64,000 nucleotides of DNA from Mycolicibacterium porcinum (GCA_002086835.1 MVIG01000004.1:248001-312000), one strand, 5' to 3'. Numbered from the stretch's first letter, positions 35,237-45,031 are shown. Notes: generated by a model from the letters alone, not told the origin. Made by a program: numbers and translations.

Positions 35237-36174
35237 CTTCCCTGCCCCAGCTCGTCCCACCAGCCGTCGATGCGGCTGCCGAGGTCGAGATCGGCGGCCA
35301 CCTCCACGAGCGCAGCGGCCACGATCGATGCGGGCGCGCGGTCCAGCACCACAAGACCGATGGCCGGACGCGGACCGTGCTGCACCATCGGTCGCGCGGC
35401 GAAGCCCGGAGGCACTCCGAGCTGTGGCAGCCACGCGGTCGAGGCGATGGTCGCGCGCGGGGAGTTCGTCAGGTGGGCATACAGCGCGTCGACCGAGTCC
35501 GCCTCCACCACGGGGCGGTACCGCACACCTTCGGCGGCCATGTTGGCGTCCAGGATGCGCCGGTTGCGCATCGTGGTGGTCAGCACGCAGAGCGGTAGCC
35601 CGGCCGCATCCGACCAGGCGATCTCCGGCTGATCCATCAGCGCATGATCGGCCGGCGCCACCAGGACATAACGCTCCCGGTACATCTCCACCGAGCGGGT
35701 TCCGGGCGGGGCTTCGTCGTCGAGATAGGTCAGCCCGGCGTCGATCTCGAAATCGGCCAGCCGCCGCGCGATCTCGCGGGACGACAGTGCCTCGATGCGC
35801 ACCGAGGCCGCCGGATTGCGGCGCAGGAACTCGGTGGTGATGAACGGGCCCGTGGGCACCGCCGTCGGGATCGCACCGATCCGGGCCGTGACGGTCAGGC
35901 GGCCGCGCATACGGTCGATGTCGGCGAGCATGTCGTCACGTTCGGCGACGATCCGCTGGGCCCAGGCGACGACCCGCTGCCCCTCCTCGGTGAACCCTTC
36001 GAACCGCTGTCCCCGCTGCACGATGACGATGCCCAGTTCGCGTTCCAGCCGGCGGATCGCCACCGACAGCGTCGGCTGGCTCACGTGGCAGCGCGCGGCC
36101 GCCCGACCGAAGTGCCGTTCGGTCGCCAGCGCCAGCAGGTAGTCGAGCTGCTGCAGCAGCACATCACTCGCCAT
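35233..36174 (-). CDS. LysR-family transcriptional regulator
   Basis: 313 residues. N-terminal winged HTH (LDYLLALATERHFGRAAARC, then SQPTLSVAIRRLERELGI, residues ~10-50) and a type 2 periplasmic-binding effector domain (VTARIGAIPTAVPTGPFITT, YVLVAPADHALMD, LPLCVLTTTMRNRRILDAN). It is divergent from the fdhF-like gene with 116 bp between starts. An inverted repeat GATAG-N7-CTATC in that gap fits the LysR T-N11-A rule. It is probably the activator of fdhF-fdhD and not part of the inositol regulon. Confidence 0.9.
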   Translation of the reverse strand: MASDVLLQQLDYLLALATERHFGRAAARCHVSQPTLSVAIRRLERELGIVIVQRGQRFEGFTEEGQRVVAWAQRIVAERDDMLADIDRMRGRLTVTARIGAIPTAVPTGPFITTEFLRRNPAASVRIEALSSREIARRLADFEIDAGLTYLDDEAPPGTRSVEMYRERYVLVAPADHALMDQPEIAWSDAAGLPLCVLTTTMRNRRILDANMAAEGVRYRPVVEADSVDALYAHLTNSPRATIASTAWLPQLGVPPGFAARPMVQHGPRPAIGLVVLDRAPASIVAAALVEVAADLDLGSRIDGWWDELGQGS

Positions 36175-36198
36175 GGGTATCCGCCTTCGTCACCGTTC

Positions 36199-36215
36199 GA
36201 TAGAGAACATCTATC
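36199..36215. promoter_or_regulatory. LysR-type binding site between lysR and fdhF
   Basis: GATAG AGAACAT CTATC, an inverted repeat with a T-N11-A core, lies 76 bp upstream of the fdhF start. A wider inverted repeat TTCGATA (36196-36202)/TATCGAA (36229-36235) overlaps it. Confidence 0.55.
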
Positions 36216-36290
36216 ACTGCATGTGAAATATCGAATATGCAGGCCCGCCATGCGGCGGGTCCGGCCGTTTTCGAGGACTAGATTGGGGTT

Positions 36291-38582
36291 ATGACCAGCG
36301 CCAAGGACATCGATGCCGATTACGACGAGCACCACGTCATCAGCACCGGAGCCAAAGACGAGGCCGCAGGCGTCAAGGCCGTCCTGGTCAGCATGCAGCG
36401 CGGGTTCGAGCAGATGGGTCCGCTGCGCACCGCCGCCGCGTTGACCAAGCTCAATCAGCGGCACGGGTTCGACTGCCCGGGTTGTGCATGGCCCGAGGAG
36501 CACGGGGGCCGCAAGCTGGCCGAGTTCTGCGAGAACGGCGCGAAGGCGGTGGCCGAAGAGGCCACCAAACGCGTGGTGACGCCCGAGTTCTTCGCGCGGC
36601 ACACCATCGCCGAACTCGAGACCAAGCCCGAGTACTGGCTGTCGCAGCAGGGCCGGCTGGCCCAGCCGATGGTGCTCGCGCCCGGCGACTCGCACTACCG
36701 GCCGATCGAATGGGATGACGCCTACCGGTTGATCGCCGACCACCTCAACGCGCTGGACTCCCCGGACGAGGCACTGTTCTACACCTCAGGGCGCACCAGC
36801 AACGAAGCGGCGTTCCTCTACCAGCTGATGGTCCGCAGCTTCGGCACCAACAACCTGCCCGACTGCTCGAACATGTGCCACGAATCCTCGGGCACCGCGC
36901 TGACCGAATCGATCGGTATCGGCAAGGGCTCGGTCACCGTCGAGGACGTCACCGAAGCCGACCTGATCCTGATCGCCGGACAGAACCCCGGCACCAACCA
37001 CCCCCGCATGCTGTCGGTGCTGGAGAAGGCCAAAGCCAACGGCGCCAAGATCGTTGCGATCAACCCACTGCCCGAGGCCGGCCTGATCCGGTTCAAGGAC
37101 CCGCAGAAGGTGCATGGTGTGGTGGGGCACGGAATCCCCATCGCCGACGAGTTCGTCCAGATCCGCCTCGGCGGGGACATGGCCCTGTTCGCCGGGCTGG
37201 GCCGGCTGCTGCTGGAAGCGGAGGACGCCGCCCCGGGCACGGTGCTGGACCGGGAGTTCATCGACGCCCATTGCGCCGGCTTCGACGACTACGCCCGCCA
37301 GACCCGTGCGGTCGACCTCGCCACGGTGACCGAGGCCAGCGGTATCGACGAAACCCAACTGCGTCGGGTCGCCGACATGTTGATCGCCTCGCAGCGCACG
37401 GTGATCTGCTGGGCGATGGGCCTGACCCAACACCACCACGCGGTGGCCACCATCGGCGAGGCCACCAACCTGCTCTTCATGCGCGGCATGATCGGCAAGC
37501 CGGGTGCGGGCGTGTGCCCGGTGCGCGGACACTCCAATGTGCAGGGCGACCGGACCATGGGCATCTGGGAGAAGATGCCCGAGAAGTTTCTCGATGCCCT
37601 CGACAGCAGGTTCGGCATCGCCAGCCCCCGCAAGCACGGTTTCGACACCGTCGATGCGATCCGTGCCATGCGCGACGGGCGCGCCAAGGTCTTCATCGGG
37701 ATGGGCGGCAACTTCGTCTCGGCCACTCCCGACACCGGGGTCACCGAGGCCGGATTGCGTAGTTGCGCTCTGACCGTTCAGATTTCGACGAAGCTGAACC
37801 GCAGTCACCTGGTCCACGGCCGCACCGCGCTCATCCTGCCGACGCTGGGCCGCACCGACAAGGACTTCCAGGCCGCCGGAAAACAAATGGTGTCCGTCGA
37901 GGATTCGATGTCGATGGTGCACCTGTCCCGCGGCAGCCTGACCCCGCCCAGCGAGCACTTGCGCAGCGAGGTGGCGATCGTCTGCCAGCTGGCTCGGACA
38001 CTGCTGGGCCCGGACCATCCGGTGCCATGGGAGCAGTTCAACGCCGACTACGACCGCGTCCGTGACGCGATCGCCGACGTGGTACCCGGCTGCGAGGACT
38101 ACAACCGCAAGGTGCGTCAGCCCGACGGGTTCCAGCTGCCGCACCCTCCCCGCGATTCCCGCGAATTCCGCACCGCCACAGGTAAAGCCAACTTCTCGGT
38201 GCAGCCGCTGGAATGGGTGCCGGTACCGCAGGGCCGCCTGGTGCTGCAGACGCTGCGCAGTCACGACCAGTACAACACCACCATCTACGGCCTGGACGAC
38301 CGTTACCGCGGCGTGAAGGGTGGCCGCCGGGTGGTGTTCGTCAACCCCGCAGACCTCCACGCCATGGGCTTGGCCGCCGGTGACCGGGTGGATCTCGTAT
38401 CGGAATTCGACGGGCAGGAGCGTCGCGCGAAGGACTTCCTGATCGTCGAGTACTCCACCCCGCGAGGCAACGCCGCGGCCTACTACCCGGAGACCAATCC
38501 GCTGGTGCCGCTTGATCACACGGCCAAGAAATCGAACACACCGGTGTCGAAGGCCGTCGTCATCCGGTTGGAGAAGGCCTAG
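36291..38582 (+). CDS. FdhF/YdeP-family molybdopterin oxidoreductase (formate dehydrogenase-like)
   Basis: 763 residues, the usual size of the YdeP/FdhF (TIGR01701-type) branch. The N-terminal Fe-S site shows C62-P-G-C65 and C80, only three obvious Cys. The segment [16 protein letters not shown] places Cys196-His197 where selenocysteine/cysteine-His sits in classical formate dehydrogenases, so Cys196 is the probable Mo ligand. Bis-MGD-binding blocks include [34 protein letters not shown] and the C-terminal molydop domain ([20 protein letters not shown]). The N-terminus has no twin-arginine signal, so it is cytosolic. Pairing with fdhD supports formate oxidation or a related role. Confidence 0.88.
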   Translation: MTSAKDIDADYDEHHVISTGAKDEAAGVKAVLVSMQRGFEQMGPLRTAAALTKLNQRHGFDCPGCAWPEEHGGRKLAEFCENGAKAVAEEATKRVVTPEFFARHTIAELETKPEYWLSQQGRLAQPMVLAPGDSHYRPIEWDDAYRLIADHLNALDSPDEALFYTSGRTSNEAAFLYQLMVRSFGTNNLPDCSNMCHESSGTALTESIGIGKGSVTVEDVTEADLILIAGQNPGTNHPRMLSVLEKAKANGAKIVAINPLPEAGLIRFKDPQKVHGVVGHGIPIADEFVQIRLGGDMALFAGLGRLLLEAEDAAPGTVLDREFIDAHCAGFDDYARQTRAVDLATVTEASGIDETQLRRVADMLIASQRTVICWAMGLTQHHHAVATIGEATNLLFMRGMIGKPGAGVCPVRGHSNVQGDRTMGIWEKMPEKFLDALDSRFGIASPRKHGFDTVDAIRAMRDGRAKVFIGMGGNFVSATPDTGVTEAGLRSCALTVQISTKLNRSHLVHGRTALILPTLGRTDKDFQAAGKQMVSVEDSMSMVHLSRGSLTPPSEHLRSEVAIVCQLARTLLGPDHPVPWEQFNADYDRVRDAIADVVPGCEDYNRKVRQPDGFQLPHPPRDSREFRTATGKANFSVQPLEWVPVPQGRLVLQTLRSHDQYNTTIYGLDDRYRGVKGGRRVVFVNPADLHAMGLAAGDRVDLVSEFDGQERRAKDFLIVEYSTPRGNAAAYYPETNPLVPLDHTAKKSNTPVSKAVVIRLEKA

Positions 38583-39406
38583 TGGGCCGGGTCACCGCCC
38601 GCCGGCGCGCCCACCACGTCACCGGCGCGACTGCCGAGGCCCGGCCGGAAACCCTGGTCGTCGAGGAACCGCTGGAGATCCGGGTCGACGGCGCGCCCAT
38701 CACCGTCACGATGCGCACCCCGGGCGCCGATGTCGAGTTGGCCCAAGGGTTTCTGCTCACCGAGGGCTTGATCGCGAGGCGTGAGGACCTGGTGTCGGTG
38801 CGTTACTGCCGGGGCGCCAACGAGGACGGGGTCAACACGTACAACGTGCTGGACGCGACGTTGGCCCCGAACGCCCCCAAGCCCGACGTTGATGTGACCC
38901 GCAACTTCTACACCACCTCGTCGTGCGGGGTGTGCGGCAAGGCATCCCTCGAGGCGGTGCGGTTGAGCAGCAAGCACTGCCCCGGCGATGATCCGTCAAC
39001 GGTTTCCGCTGCAGCGCTCTCAGCCATGCCTGCAGAGCTGCGCCGGGCGCAGAAGGTCTTCAACAGCACCGGAGGCCTGCACGCAGCGGCCCTGTTCACC
39101 GTCGACGGCGACATGCTCGTGGTCCGTGAGGACATCGGCAGGCACAACGCCGTGGACAAGGTGATCGGTTGGGCACTGGAGCACAATCGGATTCCGTCGT
39201 CGGGCACGGTCCTTCTGGTCAGCGGCCGGGCCTCGTTCGAGCTCACCCAGAAGGCTGTGATGGCCGGCATCCCGATCCTGGCCGCGGTGTCGGCGCCCTC
39301 GTCGTTGGCGGTCGATCTGGCCGGCCAATCCGGGCTGACGCTGGTGGCCTTCCTGCGGGGCGATTCGATGAACGTCTACACCCGCCCCGACCGCGTCACC
39401 CGCTGA
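38582..39406 (+). CDS. fdhD: Formate dehydrogenase accessory sulfurtransferase FdhD
   Basis: 274 residues from GTG 38582, overlapping the fdhF stop codon by one base. FdhD moves sulfur from a cysteine desulfurase to the Mo centre of formate dehydrogenase. The functional C115-G-V-C118 motif ([12 protein letters not shown]) is present, together with [23 protein letters not shown] and [15 protein letters not shown], the FdhD hallmarks. It is the second gene of the LysR-linked unit and is followed by a large hairpin. Confidence 0.95.
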   Translation: MGRVTARRRAHHVTGATAEARPETLVVEEPLEIRVDGAPITVTMRTPGADVELAQGFLLTEGLIARREDLVSVRYCRGANEDGVNTYNVLDATLAPNAPKPDVDVTRNFYTTSSCGVCGKASLEAVRLSSKHCPGDDPSTVSAAALSAMPAELRRAQKVFNSTGGLHAAALFTVDGDMLVVREDIGRHNAVDKVIGWALEHNRIPSSGTVLLVSGRASFELTQKAVMAGIPILAAVSAPSSLAVDLAGQSGLTLVAFLRGDSMNVYTRPDRVTR

Positions 39407-39434
39407 CCCGCCGACCCGCTGACCCGCCGAAAAT

Positions 39435-39477
39435 GCACTCAGGGCCGTGATCCGGTTGGGATCACGACCCTGAGTGC
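39435..39477. terminator. Long bidirectional hairpin between fdhD and clpX
   Basis: Arms beginning GCACTCAGGG and ending CCCTGAGTGC pair over about 19 bp, with an inner CGTGATCC/GGATCACG stem. It is flanked by AAA on the left and TATCT on the right. It lies 29 nt after the fdhD stop and 80 nt after the convergent clpX stop, fitting a shared terminator. Confidence 0.7.
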
Positions 39478-39557
39478 TATCTCGGCGAAGAGACCGTCAG
39501 GCGGTGCCCGATTGCCTGACTCCTCAACGCGGCTCGTACCTCGCCGCTTGATCGTCG

Positions 39558-40838
39558 TCAGGCGGTCTTGTCGCGACGCTCGTTACGCGACGGCTTGCGC
39601 GGCACGATGGTCGGCAGCACGTTGTCCTGCACCGTCTCCTTCGTGACGACCACCTTGGCGACGTCGTCGCGGCTGGGGATGTCGTACATCACCGGCAGCA
39701 GGACTTCCTCCATGATGGCGCGCAGACCACGGGCACCGGTACCGCGGTGGATGGCCTGATCGGCGATCGCCTCCAACGCCTCGTCGGTGAACTCCAGCTC
39801 CACGCCGTCCATCTCGAACAGGCGGACGTACTGCTTCACCAGTGCGTTCTTGGGCTCGGAGAGGATCTTGACCAGGGATTCCTTGTCCAGGTTGGTCACC
39901 GAGGCCACGACCGGCAGGCGGCCGATGAACTCGGGGATCAGACCGAACTTGATCAGGTCCTCCGGCATCACCTCGGCGAAGTGGTCCTGGGTGTCGATCT
40001 CGGCCTTGGACCGCACCTCGGCGCCGAAGCCCAGACCGCGCTTGCCGACCCGGTCCGAGACGATCTTCTCCAGGCCCGCGAACGCACCCGCCACGATGAA
40101 CAGCACGTTGGTGGTGTCGATCTGGATGAATTCCTGGTGCGGATGCTTGCGGCCACCCTGCGGCGGAACGGACGCCTGGGTGCCTTCCAGGATCTTCAGC
40201 AGAGCCTGCTGCACGCCTTCACCGGAGACGTCGCGGGTGATCGACGGGTTCTCGCTCTTGCGGGCGATCTTGTCGACCTCGTCGATGTAGATGATGCCGG
40301 TCTCGGCGCGCTTGACGTCGTAGTCGGCGGCCTGAATCAGCTTGAGCAGAATGTTCTCGACGTCCTCGCCCACGTAGCCGGCCTCGGTCAGCGCGGTGGC
40401 GTCGGCGATGGCGAACGGCACGTTGAGCATCTTGGCCAGCGTCTGGGCCAGGTAGGTCTTGCCGCAGCCGGTGGGACCCAACATCAGGATGTTGGACTTG
40501 GTCAGCTCGACCGGCTCTGAGCGGGAATCGCGGGACTTCTCCCCCGCCTGGATCCGCTTGTAGTGGTTGTAGACCGCCACGGCCAACGTCCGCTTCGCGG
40601 TGTCCTGACCTATGACATAGCCCTCGAGGAAGTCCCGGATCTCCGCGGGTTTGGGCAGCTCGTCGAGCTTGACGTCGTCAGCGTCGGCGAGCTCCTCCTC
40701 GATGATCTCGTTGCACAGATCGATGCACTCGTCGCAGATGTACACGCCCGGACCGGCAATGAGCTTTTTGACCTGCTTTTGACTCTTGCCGCAGAACGAG
40801 CACTTCAGCAGGTCACCGCCGTCTCCAATGCGCGCCAT
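39558..40838 (-). CDS. clpX: ATP-dependent Clp protease ATP-binding subunit ClpX
   Basis: 426 residues. The N-terminal zinc-binding domain has C13, C16, C35 and C38 ([14 protein letters not shown]). The AAA+ module has Walker A GPTGCGKT at 121-128, Walker [16 protein letters not shown], and the pore/arginine-finger region GRLPVVASV. ClpX unfolds tagged substrates and feeds them to ClpP1P2. It is transcribed separately, 407 bp downstream of the clpP2 end. Its position matches Rv2457c. Confidence 0.97.
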   Translation of the reverse strand: MARIGDGGDLLKCSFCGKSQKQVKKLIAGPGVYICDECIDLCNEIIEEELADADDVKLDELPKPAEIRDFLEGYVIGQDTAKRTLAVAVYNHYKRIQAGEKSRDSRSEPVELTKSNILMLGPTGCGKTYLAQTLAKMLNVPFAIADATALTEAGYVGEDVENILLKLIQAADYDVKRAETGIIYIDEVDKIARKSENPSITRDVSGEGVQQALLKILEGTQASVPPQGGRKHPHQEFIQIDTTNVLFIVAGAFAGLEKIVSDRVGKRGLGFGAEVRSKAEIDTQDHFAEVMPEDLIKFGLIPEFIGRLPVVASVTNLDKESLVKILSEPKNALVKQYVRLFEMDGVELEFTDEALEAIADQAIHRGTGARGLRAIMEEVLLPVMYDIPSRDDVAKVVVTKETVQDNVLPTIVPRKPSRNERRDKTA

Positions 40839-41245
40839 GTGGGGGGGTCCTACTTCCTGTTCGCAGTCTGTCGTTACGCCAGTTGCTTGGTCACCTCGGG
40901 CGTAAACCCGACGCTACCCGTTCGTTCCGTCGCGGTGCGACCGATAGGGCCGAATCGCTCCGGTGGTATTTGTTCACGTGCAGGAGAACATATCTCTCCC
41001 GGCGGCTCGTCACCCGTTGGCACGCTGACTGTGTCCTTGGCGTGTCGTAACGGAACGAGGGCGAATAGCCGAGCGACAAGGCCCGGGCGTGGTGTTCGCC
41101 GCGGTCGAGGCTACCTGGACTGCCCGAACACCGACGCAGACGCAGGTCAGCGAGGTTTCCGCCCGCCCCGCTGACGACGCACGCCCCGCACCGGAGCTGA
41201 CCGGGCAGGGCGTGTGTCATCGGGCGAAGGTTGCCGCTGGTGCTG
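40839..41245. other. Intergenic region upstream of clpX
   Basis: A 407-bp gap between the clpP2 stop and the clpX start, both on the minus strand. No ORF with good coding signs is present. It must hold the clpX promoter. A GGAGA-N7-TCTCC inverted repeat at 40983-40999 is the only notable structure, and I assign it no function. Confidence 0.5.
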
Positions 41246-41905
41246 CTAGCTGCTCTGCGCAGACAGCTTGCGGTACTCCAGGACCGTGTCGATGATCCCG
41301 TAGTCCTTGGCCTCGGCAGCGGTCAGGATCTTGTCGCGGTCGGTGTCCTTGCGGATGACCTCGGGATCCTTCCCGGTGTGGCGGGCCAGCGTGGTCTCCA
41401 TCAGGGTGCGCATCCGCTCGATCTCGGCGGCCTGGATCTCCAGGTCCGAGAACTGACCCTGGATCACTCCGGACAGCGACGGCTGGTGGATCAGCACCCG
41501 GGCGTTCGGCAGGGCCAGACGCTTACCCGGGGTACCGGCGGCCAGCAGGACCGCGGCGGCCGAGGCGGCCTGCCCCAGGCACACCGTCTGAATGTCGGCG
41601 CGCACGTACTGCATGGTGTCGTAGATCGCCATCAGCGAGGTGAACGAGCCACCCGGCGAGTTGATGTACATGGTGATGTCGCGGTCGGGATCCAGCGACT
41701 CCAGCACGAGCAGCTGCGCCATGATGTCGTTGGCCGACGCGTCGTCCACCTGCACGCCGAGGAAGATGATGCGTTCCTCGAACAGCTTGTTGTACGGGTT
41801 CGATTCCTTGACGCCGAAGCTGCTGTGCTCGATGAACGACGGCAGGATGTAGCGGGCCTGCGGCTGCACGCGGGCGTCCAATGACGGATGAATCTGGTCG
41901 GTCAT
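41246..41905 (-). CDS. clpP2: ATP-dependent Clp protease proteolytic subunit ClpP2
   Basis: 219 residues. ClpP serine peptidase with the oxyanion/active-site stretch [19 protein letters not shown], nucleophile S115 in [11 protein letters not shown] and H140 in [10 protein letters not shown]; the Asp follows in the C-terminal handle. The N-terminal extension ([18 protein letters not shown]) is typical of actinobacterial ClpP2. It forms a heteromeric double ring with ClpP1. Its start overlaps the clpP1 stop codon by 4 bp, ensuring equal translation. Confidence 0.96.
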   Translation of the reverse strand: MTDQIHPSLDARVQPQARYILPSFIEHSSFGVKESNPYNKLFEERIIFLGVQVDDASANDIMAQLLVLESLDPDRDITMYINSPGGSFTSLMAIYDTMQYVRADIQTVCLGQAASAAAVLLAAGTPGKRLALPNARVLIHQPSLSGVIQGQFSDLEIQAAEIERMRTLMETTLARHTGKDPEVIRKDTDRDKILTAAEAKDYGIIDTVLEYRKLSAQSS

Positions 41906-42513
41906 TTGTCTAGTCCTGCCGTCGGGCCCGCACCGTTGAGGTTGGCACTGGTGATGATGTGATCGACGAAGCCGTACTCCAGAGCCTCCTGCGCGGTGAA
42001 CCAGCGGTCACGATCGGAGTCGGCCTCGATCTGCTCGACGGACTTGCCGGTGAACTCCGCGTTGAGCCGGAACATTTCCTTCTTGATGACGTGGAACTGC
42101 TCGGCCTGGATGGCGATGTCCGCGGCGCTGCCGGTGACGCCACCGAGGGGCTGGTGCATCAGGACCCGGGCGTGCGGCAGGGCGTGACGCTTGCCCTTGG
42201 TGCCCGCGGCGAGCAGGAACTCACCCATCGAGGCCGCCATACCCATCGCGTAGGTGGCGACATCGCAGGGGGCCAGCACCATCGTGTCGTAGATGGCCAT
42301 ACCGGCGCTGATCGAACCGCCCGGCGAGTTGATGTAGAGGTGGATGTCCTTGGTCGGATCCTCCGCCGACAGCAACAGGATCTGCGCGCACAGCTTGTTG
42401 GCGATGTCGTCATCCACTTGGGAACCCAGGAAGATGATCCGCTCGGCAAGCAAGCGCTCATAGACGGAGTCGACGAGGCTGAACCCGCTCCCGTTCGAAC
42501 GCATGTCAGTCAC
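41902..42513 (-). CDS. clpP1: ATP-dependent Clp protease proteolytic subunit ClpP1
   Basis: 203 residues from GTG 42513 ([10 protein letters not shown]), with GCAGG about 9 nt upstream. The frame is open to 42537, but that start has no ribosome site; ATG 42504 is another option. Active-site motifs: [19 protein letters not shown], nucleophile Ser in [11 protein letters not shown], His in [14 protein letters not shown], and Asp in [10 protein letters not shown]. It is the first gene of clpP1-clpP2, the essential mycobacterial Clp core, with a ClgR-like site just upstream. Confidence 0.95.
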   Translation of the reverse strand: MTDMRSNGSGFSLVDSVYERLLAERIIFLGSQVDDDIANKLCAQILLLSAEDPTKDIHLYINSPGGSISAGMAIYDTMVLAPCDVATYAMGMAASMGEFLLAAGTKGKRHALPHARVLMHQPLGGVTGSAADIAIQAEQFHVIKKEMFRLNAEFTGKSVEQIEADSDRDRWFTAQEALEYGFVDHIITSANLNGAGPTAGLDK

Positions 42514-42597
42514 GACTGGATACCTGCTTTCTCTCACGCGTTGGTACTGACGACACTAACGAAACTGGGGCGTCACGCACTCCCGTACGGGGGCGCG

Positions 42598-42610
42598 TTC
42601 GCTCACAGCG
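42598..42610. promoter_or_regulatory. ClgR-like site upstream of clpP1P2
   Basis: TTCGC-N5-GCG, containing the inverted repeat CGCTCACAGCG, lies directly after the tig stop and about 85 bp upstream of clpP1. It resembles the ClgR box that activates clp genes in actinobacteria. Assigned by memory of the consensus only. Confidence 0.4.
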
Positions 42611-43999
42611 TCATTCGGTGGCGTCGGTGTCCTTGTCGGCGGCCTCGTCATCCTGCTCGCCCTCGGCCTGCGCTGCCTCGGCCGGGCCGAAGAACTCCGT
42701 GGTGTCGATCACGGTGCCGTCGGTGTCGGTCACGGTGGCGGCGTGCACCACAGCGGCGATGGTCAGGCCGCGCCGCACATCGGCGAACATGGCCGGCAGC
42801 TGGTTGTTCTGCTGCAGGATCTGGATCAGCTGCTGGGGCTCGATACCGTACTGACGCGACATCAGCACCAGACGCTCGGTGAGATCGTTCTGGCCGACCT
42901 GGATGTCGAGCTTGTCGGCAACGGCATCCATCAAAAGCTGGGTCTTGACGGCCTTTTCGGCGTTCGTCTTGTTCTCGGCGTCGAATTCCTCACGGCTGCT
43001 GCCCTGTTCGGTCAGCTGCTCGGCGAACTTGTCCTCGTCGTGGTCGAGACCGTGGATCGCGTTGTGCAGCGTGTCGTCGATCTGGGCCTGAACGATCTTC
43101 TCCGGCAACGGAACTTCGGTCTGCTCCAGCAGCGCCTCGATCGCCTTGTCACGGATCTGCTCGGCCTGCTGCACGCTCTTCACCCGGCGCACCTGGTCGG
43201 TCAGGCTCTCCTTGAGCTCGGCGATGGTGTCGAATTCGCTTGCCAGCTGAGCGAACTCGTCGTCAGCCTCGGGCAGCTCGCGCTCCTTGACCGACTTCAC
43301 GGTCACCGTCACCTCGGCGTCCTTGCCTGCGAACTCGCCCGCGGCCAGCTTCGTCGTGAAGACCTTGGACTCGCCGGCCTTCAGACCGGTGATCGCCTCG
43401 TCGAGGCCCTCGATCAGCTGACCGGAACCGACCTCGTGCGACAGGCCCTCGGTGGCGGCCTCGGGCACCTCGGTGCCGTCGACGGTGGCCGACAGGTCGA
43501 TCGAGACGAAGTCGCCTTCCTGCGCGCCGCGGTCGACGCCGGTCAGGGTGCCGAAGCGGGCACGCAGCGACTGCAGCTCGGCATCGACGGCCTCATCGTC
43601 GACCTCGATCGGGTCGACGGTGATCTTGAGCGCGTCGAACTCGGGCAGGGTGATCTCGGGACGCACGTCGACCTCGGCGGTGAACGCCAGCTCCTGCCCG
43701 TCCTCCAGCTTGGTCACCTCGATCTCGGGCTGACCCAGCGGCTTGACGTCGGAAGCCGTGACGGCCTCGCTGTAGCGGCTCGGCAGCGCGTCGTTGACGA
43801 CCTGCTCCAGCACCGCACCGCGGCCGACGCGGGCCTCCAGCAACTTGCGCGGGGCCTTGCCCGGGCGGAAGCCGGGCAGGCGCACCTGCTGGGCCAGCGC
43901 CTTGAACGCGCGATCGAAATCGGGCTCAAGCTCGGTGAAGGGCACCTCCACATTGATGCGCACCCGGGTGGGGCTCAACTGCTCGACCGTGCTCTTCAC
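42611..43999 (-). CDS. tig: Trigger factor
   Basis: 462 residues from GTG 43999 ([18 protein letters not shown]), the standard start of mycobacterial trigger factor. The frame open to 44098 runs across the tRNA-Pro gene and is rejected. Ribosome-binding signature [19 protein letters not shown] at ~45-63, a PPIase domain with [15 protein letters not shown] and [19 protein letters not shown], and a helical C-terminal domain ending in an acidic tail. It is a ribosome-associated folding chaperone upstream of clpP1P2, as in Rv2462c. Confidence 0.96.
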   Translation of the reverse strand: MKSTVEQLSPTRVRINVEVPFTELEPDFDRAFKALAQQVRLPGFRPGKAPRKLLEARVGRGAVLEQVVNDALPSRYSEAVTASDVKPLGQPEIEVTKLEDGQELAFTAEVDVRPEITLPEFDALKITVDPIEVDDEAVDAELQSLRARFGTLTGVDRGAQEGDFVSIDLSATVDGTEVPEAATEGLSHEVGSGQLIEGLDEAITGLKAGESKVFTTKLAAGEFAGKDAEVTVTVKSVKERELPEADDEFAQLASEFDTIAELKESLTDQVRRVKSVQQAEQIRDKAIEALLEQTEVPLPEKIVQAQIDDTLHNAIHGLDHDEDKFAEQLTEQGSSREEFDAENKTNAEKAVKTQLLMDAVADKLDIQVGQNDLTERLVLMSRQYGIEPQQLIQILQQNNQLPAMFADVRRGLTIAAVVHAATVTDTDGTVIDTTEFFGPAEAAQAEGEQDDEAADKDTDATE

Positions 44000-44040
44000 T
44001 GTTCTTGCTCCTAGATAGTTCTTTCGTACTGGCGGGCGAG

Positions 44041-44114
44041 TCGGGGTGACAGGATTTGAACCTGCGGCCTTCCGCTCCCAAAGCGGATGCGCTACCAAGC
44101 TGCGCTACACCCCG
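44041..44114 (-). tRNA. tRNA-Pro (anticodon TGG)
   Basis: On the minus strand the 74-nt sequence folds as a cloverleaf: acceptor CGGGGTG/CACCCCG with discriminator A, D-arm AGCGCAGCTTGGTAGCGC, anticodon arm CCGCTTTGGGAGCGG with TGG in the loop, and T-arm GCAGGTTCAAATCCTGT. The 3' CCA is not encoded. It lies just upstream of tig on the same strand. Confidence 0.93.
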
Positions 44115-44240
44115 TGGTGGTGGTCCACCCGCCGCGGCAAAACCCACGAACGGACCACGCGAGATACTACGTGCTCACGGCACGGAGCATTCAATTGGCT
44201 TTGATCGGGGGCACACCGGTACAGTGCTCATGCTGCACAT

Positions 44241-44314
44241 GCGGGCGTAGCTCAATGGTAGAGCCCTAGTCTTCCAAACTAGCTACGCGGGTTCGATTCC
44301 CGTCGCCCGCTCCA
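44241..44314 (+). tRNA. tRNA-Gly (anticodon TCC), CCA encoded
   Basis: Acceptor GCGGGCG/CGCCCGC, D-arm AGCTCAATGGTAGAGCC, anticodon arm CTAGTCTTCCAAACTAG with TCC, and T-arm GCGGGTTCGATTCCCGT are all present. TCCA follows the acceptor, so the CCA end is encoded at 44312-44314. It is followed within 10 nt by an intrinsic terminator. Confidence 0.95.
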
Positions 44315-44320
44315 CAAGAA

Positions 44321-44343
44321 CCGCCCTCACGGGCGGTTTTTTT
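44321..44343 (+). terminator. Intrinsic terminator with U-tract after tRNA-Gly
   Basis: CCGCCC TCAC GGGCGG followed by seven T: a textbook Rho-independent terminator, rare in mycobacteria, immediately after tRNA-Gly. Confidence 0.95.
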
Positions 44344-44358
44344 GTTTATCGGGGCTGA

Positions 44359-44880
44359 TCACCGCCCGGTTCCGTTCGGTGGGTCGATCGGTGTCAGCGA
44401 TATCGGCAGCCAGTGCGTGCCCGGCCCCTCACCAGGGCATCCCGCTCCCCCGATGACGAGGGTGCGCTCACCGAAGAAGCTGCCGTCGGGGTTCGGAACC
44501 CAGTAGTCCGAGCGTTGGGCCTGCACTGCGCTGCCCGGGTCGTTGCGGTCACAGAAGTACGGGTACTGCCCGCCCGTCTCCCAACGCCCGTTGTTCCACC
44601 GGTACTCATAGGACTCCGGGGCACCCGGGTTGCGGGCGTGGTCGTCCGAATTGTCCATCCGCGCAACGCAACCGTTGACGTCACATTGTGTGGTGAATTC
44701 GACGGGCACCGTTATCGATTTCATAGGTGTCGGCGTTCCGTTGAACGTCTGCTTGGAGAAGTCGATCAACAAGTCGTAAAACCCGTACAGCGGCGGCGGT
44801 TCAATTCGCTCGGCATGGGCGACCGGCGATCCCAGCGTTAGAACAGTTGCGGCGAGGGTTATTCCGAGCGGGGTTCGCAT
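44359..44880 (-). CDS. Secreted protein of unknown function
   Basis: 173 residues from ATG 44880 (RTPLGITLAATV), which has AAGGAC about 10 nt upstream. The longer start at 44901 would overlap the small gene upstream. The signal peptide ends at SPVAHAE. The mature protein has four Cys (TTQCDVNGCVAR, YPYFCDRND, GGAGCPGEG), probably two disulfides, and aromatic-rich stretches such as SYEYRWNNGRWETGGQYPYF. It resembles small exported mycobacterial proteins, but I cannot name a function. It is probably co-transcribed with the 48-residue membrane protein, 4 nt upstream. Confidence 0.75.
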   Translation of the reverse strand: MRTPLGITLAATVLTLGSPVAHAERIEPPPLYGFYDLLIDFSKQTFNGTPTPMKSITVPVEFTTQCDVNGCVARMDNSDDHARNPGAPESYEYRWNNGRWETGGQYPYFCDRNDPGSAVQAQRSDYWVPNPDGSFFGERTLVIGGAGCPGEGPGTHWLPISLTPIDPPNGTGR

Positions 44881-44884
44881 TGCG

Positions 44885-45031
44885 CTAGTCGTCCTTGTCA
44901 TCGTCGCGGTGTGCCGCCTCGATCACTTCCGGCGGCACCGGCTTTTGGAGCCAGGCACGAATGCGCAACAGGCCACCGGCGACGACGCCGACGGCGAATA
45001 CCGCGACGAGTATCCACAGCGCAGTGGTCAT
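44885..45031 (-). CDS. Small membrane protein, 48 residues
   Basis: Reads from ATG 45031 to TAG 44885: an N-terminal transmembrane helix TALWILVAVFAVGVVAGGLL, then LRIRAWLQKPVPPEVIEAA and the charged end HRDDDKDD. The length, positive residues just after the helix and acidic tail look like a genuine small inner-membrane protein with an N-out topology. It ends 4 nt before the next gene's start, and its 3' end supplies that gene's ribosome site. Function unknown. Confidence 0.6.
   Translation of the reverse strand: MTTALWILVAVFAVGVVAGGLLRIRAWLQKPVPPEVIEAAHRDDDKDD

Noticed and set aside
36880..36920. Selenocysteine codon in the FdhF-like gene
   Set aside because: The aligned position is an ordinary Cys codon and no in-frame TGA occurs; the frame is uninterrupted.
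40983..40999. GGAGA-N7-TCTCC inverted repeat upstream of clpX
   Set aside because: Short arms and no matching known motif; likely chance in this composition.
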